A stretch of 10,719 nucleotides of DNA from JBFKPQ01 sp041628225 (GTDB taxonomy: Bacteria; Actinomycetota; Acidimicrobiia; Spongiisociales; JAENVV01), in the NCBI GenBank assembly GCA_041628225.1, contig JBFKPQ010000080.1, positions 1-10,719 of the forward strand, written 5' to 3'. Made by a program: the position numbers and the translations under genes. Positions 5,438 through 10,719 of the stretch are shown one piece after another; position 1 is the stretch's first letter; each line of letters begins with the position of its first letter. The notes under the pieces are model-generated. The model was not told where the DNA came from and did no database searches. It was given only the letters and a program-made list of their open reading frames with translations.

Positions 5438-5682
5438 AGCGTCGCGGTGGAGAAGGCCACCGTGCGGACTTCCGTCCTTATCCGCAACAGGCTGACTCGG
5501 GGGCTCACCGGGCTTGGGTCTCATCCACCGTCAGGGCTTGGTCGTGGCCTCCGCGGTGATGGGTCTTCTGCCTCTAGCCCCTCACGGGCCAGGTTCTGAT
5601 GGTGAACCTGTGGGGTGGTCCCTGCCGCGCCACCCCCGTAACGCCACGCTCTGTGGTGGCCATGAAGAGGAGGAGGTGCCTC
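5437..5682 (+). other. Hairpin-rich non-coding leader before the secreted-protein gene
   Basis: No credible gene lies in these 246 bases. Besides the two hairpins after the PlsY-like stop, three exact hairpins stand in a row directly before the ribosome site: CAGGTTC/GAACCTG (5590-5596, 5604-5610), GGGGTGG/CCACCCC (5612-5618, 5630-5636) and GCCAC/GTGGC (5643-5647, 5656-5660). GGGCTTGG occurs twice, 24 bases apart (5510 and 5534). The run looks like a structured 5' leader, but I could not match it to a known riboswitch class. Confidence 0.4.
5446..5486 (+). terminator. Tandem hairpins after the PlsY-like gene
   Basis: GGTGG (5446-5450) pairs with CCACC (5457-5461), and TGCGGA (5463-5468) with TCCGCA (5481-5486). 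They begin ten bases after the TGA. No T-run follows, so termination is only suggested. Confidence 0.3.
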
Positions 5683-6102
5683 ATGAGGCGACTTTCGTGG
5701 GTTCTCGCTTTGACAACCCTGCTGGTGGCGGCGGCGGCGGTACCAGCAGCGGCAGACCCTAAGGCGGAAATGTTCTACATGGAATGCACTGACGGCGTTC
5801 CGAGCGGATGGATCACGGCCAACAGCGGCGTCGGACTGTGGACACCGGGGTTCGCAGTCGACGGTACCGGCGTGTACATCCCGCACGAGCTCGAGTACAC
5901 CGGAACGTTCTATCCCGCCGACGGAGGGGTATGGGACCTTGGCACAGAGGTGTTCGTGAAGAACGCACCCCGGAACACCAAGTCCCACCTTCACGGGACA
6001 TGCACCTTCGGAGGTGATGTCGATCTGGTGGATGACCCCGATCTCGGCACCGGTCGACTGGTGTTCTCGGCAGTGGCTCGAGTGTTCTGGACCGGCAGAT
6101 AG
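5683..6102 (+). CDS. Secreted protein of unknown function, 139 aa
   Basis: Starts with a classic Sec signal peptide: basic MRR, a hydrophobic core LSWVLALTTLLVAAAAV and the cleavage site AAA-DP after residue 24. The mature part (about 115 residues) has two cysteines, C35 and C107, which could form one disulfide, and is rich in Gly, Thr, Val and aromatics, suggesting a small beta-rich extracellular domain. No enzymatic motif is visible and I do not recognise the family. ATG 5683 is chosen because GGAGG lies six bases upstream and the signal peptide begins there; ATG 5662 is in frame and possible. The gene sits alone between two copies of an 83-bp repeat. Two 60-base lines counted inside it are 57% and 60% GC, against 72% for one counted in the phosphotransferase gene, hinting at separate origin. 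Confidence 0.75.
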   Translation: MRRLSWVLALTTLLVAAAAVPAAADPKAEMFYMECTDGVPSGWITANSGVGLWTPGFAVDGTGVYIPHELEYTGTFYPADGGVWDLGTEVFVKNAPRNTKSHLHGTCTFGGDVDLVDDPDLGTGRLVFSAVARVFWTGR

Positions 6103-6386
6103 ATTCGGCGCTGGTGGGAGCCGCGGAGAGGTACAACCCGGCGGTATGTGAGCGAGATGGGAGCCCCTGCTCCGGCGGGGGTTCTCCCCATCTGAAGCAC
6201 TATCCAGCCGCATGTGCTGGCTCGTACGAGGGTTGTTCGCAGCCGACCGGCGTCTCGTCGCCGCCGGACCGTCGGCCGCCACGACGACGTCTCCCATCTC
6301 ACCTGCGAGGTGGCGCTCGGTTCTCCGGAGGCCGCCGGGCCGCGGTGCGCAGGCGCCGAGCGACAGATCCCGACATGGGAAGCGAA
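6103..6386. other. Non-coding stretch with strong hairpin, right part of the repeat-bounded segment
   Basis: No supportable gene. A plus-strand frame across 6114-6452 exists, but its only recognisable part is the copied PlsY tail. The stretch holds the hairpin at 6155-6193. CTCCCATCTC (6291-6300) is the exact reverse complement of GAGATGGGAG (6154-6163). The rest is GC-rich sequence without a promoter I can identify. Confidence 0.4.
6155..6193 (+). terminator. Hairpin downstream of the secreted-protein gene
   Basis: AGATGGG (6155-6161) pairs with CCCATCT (6187-6193). With small bulges the stem continues through AG and CCCC against GGGG and CT, leaving a loop of about 9 bases. It is about 50 bases past the stop codon. 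It lacks a T-run, so it may end or stabilise the transcript without being a canonical intrinsic terminator. Confidence 0.5.
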
Positions 6387-6453
6387 CTAGGTGCCGCCAT
6401 GGACCGCTGGTCCATTCCGGGACTGATCAGCCGCATACGCGGCGGCGAGTGAC
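6371..6453. repeat. 83-bp direct repeat, copy B (overlaps 3' end of seven-helix gene)
   Basis: Second copy of 5355-5437, with five substitutions (at 6393, 6405, 6426, 6429 and 6435). In the plus frame it keeps a copy of the last 26 codons of the PlsY-like protein and its TGA. On the minus strand it encodes the last 22 residues and stop of the membrane gene that ends at 6387. All five substitutions are silent for that minus-strand gene. Confidence 0.9.
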
Positions 6454-7079
6454 CGTGCGGCGGCGAAGAACGCCAGCTGGGCGACCAGGTTGGTCGACTG
6501 CTCGATCCACTGGAGCGGGATGGTCTGGTCGGGTATGCGGGCGAATCCCGGCAGGATGAGCACCACCACCAGATTCACGAAGAACAACGTGGCGGCATTG
6601 CGGCGCCCGACCGACCAGGCGTGACGACCCAGCGCCCACACCGCCACGGTGTTCGCCAGCGCCGCAACACCGAGCAACACGAAGAACCATGCCCGACCAT
6701 CGACTCGAAACGCCGCCCAAGCGGCGAGCGCGTACACCACGAAATTGATGCGCGCTGCCCATCGCCACCCTCCCGGCCGGCCGCGCAGCGCGGCACGGAT
6801 GGCGGTAGCGGCGAACACGAATCCGGCCGCCATGAAGATGAACAGACTGTTGTCCAGCCAGCGCACGTCGACGGATCCATCGGTGATCCCCAACACCAGT
6901 TTCCACGTGGCCTTGGCGAGGCCGCCCATGGTGATGAGCGCCCAACCCAGCAGACCCATCCGTCCCATCGACGCGTCGATCGTATGCAACAGTCGGGCCA
7001 CGACGAAGAACCCCAGCGACGACAGCACGACCGGCACGTAGTCGTACAGCGCCAGCGCGACCGTGTACGAGTCAGCCAT
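6387..7079 (-). CDS. Seven-helix membrane protein of unknown function, 230 aa
   Basis: Seven hydrophobic segments are visible, around residues 7-29, 40-61, 75-96, 107-124, 129-146, 157-175 and 187-208, followed by a short polar tail. I do not recognise the family and see no catalytic motif. It is the third gene of a minus-strand set. Its ATG (7079-7077) lies inside the last codons of the DUF6512-like gene, which stops at 7072, an 8-base overlap implying coupled translation. A GTG directly before (7082) is an equivalent start. The final 22 codons and stop lie in repeat copy B, antisense to a copied tail of the PlsY-like gene. The silent pattern of differences between the repeat copies supports this minus-strand frame as the constrained one. 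Confidence 0.8.
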   Translation of the reverse strand: MADSYTVALALYDYVPVVLSSLGFFVVARLLHTIDASMGRMGLLGWALITMGGLAKATWKLVLGITDGSVDVRWLDNSLFIFMAAGFVFAATAIRAALRGRPGGWRWAARINFVVYALAAWAAFRVDGRAWFFVLLGVAALANTVAVWALGRHAWSVGRRNAATLFFVNLVVVLILPGFARIPDQTIPLQWIEQSTNLVAQLAFFAAARSLAAAYAADQSRNGPAVHGGT

Positions 7080-7674
7080 CACCTGGTTCGGAGAACACGA
7101 GGTACGGCCCGTAGTCGTCGAGCACGCCGTATTCGCCGCTGTACTCGTAGCCCCAGAAGTTCTCGAACAGGAACATCTTCGGCGGATACAACGTCAAGAG
7201 TGGAGCCCCAATGGTCATCACTCCGATCAGCGCCAGCGCGCGCCACTTGACTCCCGGCTTGAAGGGTTCCCGAGTCATCCAGCGGTACGCCAGCCACTCG
7301 CCGAGGGCCACACCGAACACGCCGGTACCGATGTCGAGCACCAGCGTTCCGCTCCCCCGGATCGGCAGCAGGATCCCGAGGTAGAAGTAGAACGACACGA
7401 TGATCCCGATCGGCGTCATGACGAGCGCGAGCGCCTTGGCAGCCCAGTAGTTGTTGGCATCCTCTTTCACGTAGGCGTGCTCGATGAGGGCGAAGATCAG
7501 GCCACCCCAGAAGAAGATCTTCAGGTGCTCGTACGTCGACTCGTTCACCGACCCGAACACGACCATCGGGTCCCAGAACCCGGACAGTTCGAAGGCGAAA
7601 TGGCCCAGCGAGGCGATCAGGGTGACGCCGACGACCGCGGCGATCTGCCATCCGGCGATGCGGCGTTTGCTCAC
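7072..7674 (-). CDS. DUF6512-like membrane protein, 200 aa
   Basis: Integral membrane protein with about five to six helices. The strongest landmark is GSVNESTYEHLKIFFWGGL (41-59), matching the NEStWEHlKlffxP motif that I associate with DUF6512-type proteins. Later come an YFYLGILLPI helix and TLYPPKMFLFENFWGYEYSG near residues 161-180, also reminiscent of that family. Function is unknown. GTG 7674-7672 overlaps the TGA of the HupE-like gene by four bases (GTGA), and the gene's own end overlaps the next, so it is the middle of a tightly coupled three-gene unit. The close packing suggests the three membrane proteins work together, perhaps in metal transport given the HupE-like partner. That is inference. 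Confidence 0.8.
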   Translation of the reverse strand: MSKRRIAGWQIAAVVGVTLIASLGHFAFELSGFWDPMVVFGSVNESTYEHLKIFFWGGLIFALIEHAYVKEDANNYWAAKALALVMTPIGIIVSFYFYLGILLPIRGSGTLVLDIGTGVFGVALGEWLAYRWMTREPFKPGVKWRALALIGVMTIGAPLLTLYPPKMFLFENFWGYEYSGEYGVLDDYGPYLVFSEPGDG

Positions 7675-8285
7675 AGGACGCCGAACAGGAACAGGGCGCC
7701 CACCACGGAGATGCCGGCCGCGGGCACTCGCATGGCGATGCGGCCGAAGCGGTAGCGCCGGGCGATGTCGCCGATGAGCACGCCGACGAGGTGAATGACG
7801 GCCGTTCCCGTCAAGAACCCGATCGAATAGATCGCCGGTTCGGCGATGTCGGGTACCTCGGTGCCGTGGGCGACTCCGTGGAAGGAACCGAAGAACGCCA
7901 CGGCCGCCAGCGCGACCCGCGTCGACACCCGGCGGTCGAGCGCGATGATGAGTCCGAGCAACAACACCGACAGGGCGATGGCGCCCTCGATCACGAACGA
8001 GCCAGGGTCCACCCCGACCACGCCGAGCAAGCCGCCGGCGGCCATCGCCGTGACGAACATGGCCGGCACCTGCCAGATGGCCTTGCCGCCGATGAGGGCA
8101 CTCACCACGCCGACACTCAACATGGCGAGCAAGTGATCGAGGCCCAGGACGGGATGCACGAACCCGCCGCCGAACGAGCCGAACCGAATCACCTGGTTCT
8201 CATGGGCGAGCGCCGCCGCAGCCGGCATCGCCACCGACCATGCACTCAGCGCGGCGACGATCGTTACTCTCCGTGACATCTGCAT
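7671..8285 (-). CDS. HupE/UreJ-family membrane protein, likely Ni/Co permease
   Basis: HupE/UreJ proteins are membrane permeases linked to nickel or cobalt supply for hydrogenase and urease. Here a signal-peptide-like N-terminus ends at AALA-HE (about residue 27), leaving a histidine near the mature end. The family signature HPVLGLDHLLAM (44-55) and the second motif FHGVAHGTEVP (135-145) are both complete; their His, Asp and Glu residues are the expected metal ligands. About six further helices follow the signal sequence, and the length of 204 aa is typical. The frame is open far upstream, antisense to the phosphotransferase gene. I start at ATG 8285 because TATAGT lies seven bases upstream and no ribosome site exists, so the message is probably leaderless; ATG 8279 is two codons later. 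First gene of the three-gene membrane operon. Confidence 0.88.
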   Translation of the reverse strand: MQMSRRVTIVAALSAWSVAMPAAAALAHENQVIRFGSFGGGFVHPVLGLDHLLAMLSVGVVSALIGGKAIWQVPAMFVTAMAAGGLLGVVGVDPGSFVIEGAIALSVLLLGLIIALDRRVSTRVALAAVAFFGSFHGVAHGTEVPDIAEPAIYSIGFLTGTAVIHLVGVLIGDIARRYRFGRIAMRVPAAGISVVGALFLFGVL

Positions 8286-8292
8286 CCAAGGG

Positions 8293-8298
8293 ACTATA
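8293..8298 (-). promoter_or_regulatory. -10 box of leaderless hupE-like operon promoter
   Basis: TATAGT on the minus strand ends seven bases before the ATG at 8285, so the transcript should begin at or next to the start codon. The region 17 bases further upstream has no good -35 match. It lies in the 51-base gap to the divergent phosphotransferase gene. Confidence 0.5.
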
Positions 8299-8336
8299 CG
8301 GACTCGAGCGGTAGGTTGGACGGGCACGATATTGGC

Positions 8337-10451
8337 ATGAGCGATGCGAAGCGGACACGCAGCCCGGATGCGGGCGGAAAAGCCGTCGGGCTGCGATGGT
8401 TGGCCGCACGCGGCCACGCCGTTCCGACCACGGTCGTCGTGGCCCCTGGCGCTTCGGTCGAGCCGGCCGTCGACCTGCTGGCCGACCACACCGAAGTCAT
8501 CGTCCGGTCGTCGTCGGCCGACGAGGATCGAGAGCGCCAGTCGGCCGCCGGCCAATACCTCTCGGTGGGAGGTCTGACGACTCCCCACGAGGTGCGATCC
8601 GCCATCGAGCGGGTTCGTGCCAGCGGCGACCCCGCCACCATGCACGTGGTCGCCCAGCCACACCTCGACGCCGTGTCGTCGGGCGTCGTGTTCACGCGCA
8701 ATCCCATCTCCGGCCTCGACGAACGGATCGTCGAAGCCACCTCCGGGTCGTCGACCGCCATCCTCGCCGGGGGCGCCGAACCCGACCGATGGATCAGCCG
8801 GTGGGGCGATTTCGTCGACCAGCCCACCGACACCGACATCTCCGCCGATCTGGTTCGCCGCGTCATCGTCGAGGCCGAGGCCATCGCCGCCGAATGGGGC
8901 GGACCGCTCGACCTCGAGTGGGTGTACGACGGGAACCGGCTTTGGTGGGTCCAGCTCCGTCCGATCACCACGGGTCGCGAGCGCGTGTACTCGCGCCGCA
9001 TCGCTCGCGAGGTGCTCCCGGGGCCGATCAAACCGCTCGTCTGGTCGATCAATGTGCCGCTCGTCAACCGGGAATGGATCGGGCTGTTCGACGAAGCGGT
9101 CGGGCCCACGGGTCTGGAACCCTTCGACCTGGCACACCAGTTCGGCACCTACGCCTACTTCGACATGGGCGCCATCGGCGACATTTTCGTGCAACTGGGC
9201 ATGCCCCGCGATGCTCTCGAGAACCTCCTCGGGCTGCCCGGTGGAGACGACCGGCCGAGCATGCGTCCCGGCCTGTCCGGGATGCGGCTGCTCCCGCGCA
9301 TGACACGGTTCGCCTGGCGGACGCTGCGCGCCTGGGATCGGTCCGAACAGGCGCTCGGCGAGGCACAGCGGCTGTTGGAGCAGCACCGTGCGACCGACCT
9401 GACGTCCGTCGACCTCCCGGCGTACGCGGCCCAGCTCGACGCCGACCTCCGGGCCATCACCCGAACCAACGTCGTCGTGCCGCTCGTGATGAACCTGTGG
9501 TCGCGCCTTCTGCACACCTCCACCGATCTCGCCGACAACGAAACCGTCGAACTCTCCCCCGAGCTGCAGGCCGAACTCGACCGGTACGCCCCGGGATCGG
9601 CTCTGGCGGCGCTGGCGAACGCCGAAGACGCCCAAGCCGCCCGGCGCGACATCATCGAACGGTTCGGCTACCTGTCGGACTCGGGCAACGACCTGTCGGT
9701 GCCGACCTGGGCGGAACAACCCGAGATGCTCGACCGCTTCGCGACGGCGGCTACGACCAACGGGCGCGCCGTTCCGGCCGGCGAGGTCCTGCCCCGCAAC
9801 CCGTTGAAGCGCCCCGTGGTGCAGTGGCTCGTCGACCAGTCGACGCGGTACCGGGTCCGCCGTGAAGCCGTGAGCGCCATGTACACGCAGATGTATGGCC
9901 TCTTCCGGCCCGTGGCACTCGAGGCGGGCCGGAGGCTGGTCGAGTCCGGCGCCATCGACGAAGTCGACGATGTCTTCTATCTGACGCGCGACGAGGCCTT
10001 CGGCGCGCCGGAGGATCTCCGTGAGGTCGTGCGTGAACGGAGGCGACAGATCGCCGAAGCAGGCGACCTCGAGCTACCCGAGACCATCATCGGCGACGAC
10101 TACGAACCGCGCAGGCGCCGACCGCCGGAGGCGTCGGTGCTCACGGGTACCGGTACGTCGCGCGGGCGCTACACGGGGCCGGCCCGCATCGCCCACTCGA
10201 CCGCCGACATCGTCCGCATCCAACCCGGCGACGTGCTCGTCGTCCCCTTCTCCGACGTGGGTTGGACGCCGCTGTTCGCCACCGTCGGTGCCGTGGTCGC
10301 CGAGTCGGGTGGCCTGTTGTCGCACAGTTCGATCATCGCTCGGGAACGAGGCATCCCGTGCGTCGTGTCCGTTCCCAGCGCCTGCTCGATCCCCGAAGGC
10401 ACGCCGATCACCGTGGACGGCGACGCCGGCGACGTGACCATCGAGAGCTGA
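8337..10451 (+). CDS. PEP-synthase/rifampicin-phosphotransferase-like phosphohistidine enzyme, 704 aa
   Basis: Enzymes of this fold use an ATP-grasp domain to phosphorylate a histidine on a swivelling domain, which then passes phosphate to a substrate. The ATP-binding part is short (about 1-212 against more than 300 in PEP synthase) but has the key pieces: GGKAVGL (13-19), VRSSSADED (56-64), SGVVFTRNP (115-123) and LEWVYDG-WWVQLRPIT with E194, Q206 and R208. A middle region of about 360 residues has no recognised motif. The C-terminal PEP-utilising domain carries PGDVLVVPFSDVGWTPLF and GGLLSHSSIIARERGIPCVV with catalytic H663. No PEP-binding TIM barrel follows, so the architecture matches rifampicin phosphotransferase-like proteins and not PEP synthase. 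The acceptor is unknown. ATG 8337 is preferred over TTG 8316; no ribosome site is evident, and TAGGTT at 8312-8317 may be its -10 box. Confidence 0.88.
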   Translation: MSDAKRTRSPDAGGKAVGLRWLAARGHAVPTTVVVAPGASVEPAVDLLADHTEVIVRSSSADEDRERQSAAGQYLSVGGLTTPHEVRSAIERVRASGDPATMHVVAQPHLDAVSSGVVFTRNPISGLDERIVEATSGSSTAILAGGAEPDRWISRWGDFVDQPTDTDISADLVRRVIVEAEAIAAEWGGPLDLEWVYDGNRLWWVQLRPITTGRERVYSRRIAREVLPGPIKPLVWSINVPLVNREWIGLFDEAVGPTGLEPFDLAHQFGTYAYFDMGAIGDIFVQLGMPRDALENLLGLPGGDDRPSMRPGLSGMRLLPRMTRFAWRTLRAWDRSEQALGEAQRLLEQHRATDLTSVDLPAYAAQLDADLRAITRTNVVVPLVMNLWSRLLHTSTDLADNETVELSPELQAELDRYAPGSALAALANAEDAQAARRDIIERFGYLSDSGNDLSVPTWAEQPEMLDRFATAATTNGRAVPAGEVLPRNPLKRPVVQWLVDQSTRYRVRREAVSAMYTQMYGLFRPVALEAGRRLVESGAIDEVDDVFYLTRDEAFGAPEDLREVVRERRRQIAEAGDLELPETIIGDDYEPRRRRPPEASVLTGTGTSRGRYTGPARIAHSTADIVRIQPGDVLVVPFSDVGWTPLFATVGAVVAESGGLLSHSSIIARERGIPCVVSVPSACSIPEGTPITVDGDAGDVTIES

Positions 10452-10490
10452 GCAGACGGTCAGGTCGCCAACGGTCGGCATCGCTCCGAG

Positions 10491-10500
10491 GTGACGTCAC
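10491..10500. other. 10-bp perfect palindrome in a convergent gap
   Basis: GTGACGTCAC is a perfect palindrome in the 54-base gap between the phosphotransferase stop and the hydrolase stop. It could be a protein site or chance. No terminator hairpin is apparent in this gap. Confidence 0.2.
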
Positions 10501-10505
10501 GCCGG

Positions 10506-10719
10506 CTAGTCGGCGTGGAACGTGAACGTGGTGCCGACGTTGCTCGACATGAAGGCGTCCGGCAGGGCTCGCCCGACTGCATGCGTCGCCTTCCAACCGG
10601 TGCAGTGACCGGGGACGATGTGATCGGGTCCCAGGGCTGCCAGCTCGTCGATCGTCTGCGGCATGATCTTTTCGAAGAGGCCCCCCGTGAGGTGGAGGCC
10701 ACCGACAAACCCGTGGATC
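10506..10719 (-). CDS. Metallo-beta-lactamase-fold hydrolase, C-terminal fragment
   Basis: The 5' part lies beyond the right edge; the last 70 codons and a TAG stop (10508-10506) are present. The visible protein runs from IHGFVGGLHLTGG through ELAALGPDHIVPGHCTGWKA to SNVGTTFTFHAD. The GGLHL segment and especially PGHCTG, with its metal-binding histidine, are typical of the family annotated as 7,8-dihydropterin-6-yl-methyl-4-(beta-D-ribofuranosyl)aminobenzene 5'-phosphate synthase-like MBL hydrolases. Members have a beta-lactamase fold with a two-metal site; most have unproven substrates. It converges on the phosphotransferase gene with a 54-base gap. Confidence 0.85.
   Translation of the reverse strand, partial: IHGFVGGLHLTGGLFEKIMPQTIDELAALGPDHIVPGHCTGWKATHAVGRALPDAFMSSNVGTTFTFHAD

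Noticed and set aside
5437..5682. Known riboswitch upstream of the secreted-protein gene
   Set aside because: I looked for landmarks of cobalamin, TPP, SAM, glycine, fluoride and c-di-GMP classes and found none. Only generic hairpins are visible.
6114..6452. Plus-strand gene of 112 codons ending in the copied PlsY tail
   Set aside because: Only the last 26 residues resemble anything (the repeat). The rest is low-complexity Arg/Pro-rich translation with no ribosome site, and changes in the tail are all non-silent in this frame.
7671..9719. 682-codon minus-strand frame including the HupE-like gene
   Set aside because: Everything upstream of 8285 is antisense to the phosphotransferase gene, whose family motifs are unambiguous. 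Long antisense frames are expected in GC-rich coding DNA.
1..10719. CRISPR array, tRNA, rRNA, insertion sequence or integrase
   Set aside because: No periodic short repeats, cloverleaf-like sequence, transposase or recombinase motifs, or IS-type terminal inverted repeats were seen on either strand.

Overview
The window is GC-rich DNA. It has many GTG starts, TANNNT-type -10 boxes a few bases before leaderless starts, and dense opposite-strand open frames. This suggests an actinobacterium, plausibly of the Acidimicrobiia; the placement is inference from composition and gene style. TGA is an ordinary stop here: the prs, plsY-like, hupE-like and DUF6512 genes all end in it.

Layout. (1) 50-668, minus strand: a four-helix membrane protein and a 65-aa XRE-type regulator behind a clear sigma70 promoter overlapped by two inverted repeats. 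(2) 804-2483, minus: a divergent ribose-phosphate pyrophosphokinase followed by a lysine-free seven-helix membrane protein. (3) 2550-3029, plus, divergent from prs: an OsmC-family peroxidase gene in which an in-frame TGA sits exactly at the first catalytic cysteine, and a strong hairpin begins 15 nt later. I read it as a selenocysteine-containing OsmC protein of 159 residues; an ordinary gene caller would split it at the TGA. (4) 3096-4612, minus: an ABC-2 exporter (ATPase, then permease). (5) 4705-5436, plus: a PlsY-like membrane acyltransferase homologue with a degenerate first motif. (6) 5355-6453: an 83-bp direct repeat (78/83 identical) flanking about 0.9 kb of somewhat lower GC that holds one secreted-protein gene with hairpin-rich flanks. 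(7) 6387-8285, minus: three overlapping membrane-protein genes (HupE/UreJ-like, DUF6512-like, seven-helix unknown). (8) 8337-10451, plus: a PEP-synthase/rifampicin-phosphotransferase-like enzyme with ATP-grasp and swivelling phosphohistidine domains. (9) 10506 to the right edge, minus: the C-terminal end of a metallo-beta-lactamase-fold hydrolase.

The strongest signal is the recoded OsmC gene. The TGA is at the peroxidatic position (GG-Sec-LTGTF), 92 further codons stay open, the second family cysteine (YCPV) is kept, and a 13-bp hairpin with G in its apical loop sits where a bacterial SECIS is expected. A second, subtler signal is the 83-bp repeat. All five differences between its copies change amino acids in the plsY frame but are silent in the opposite-strand frame, so the antisense gene appears to be the frame under constraint. 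No tRNA, rRNA, CRISPR array, transposase or integrase was seen.
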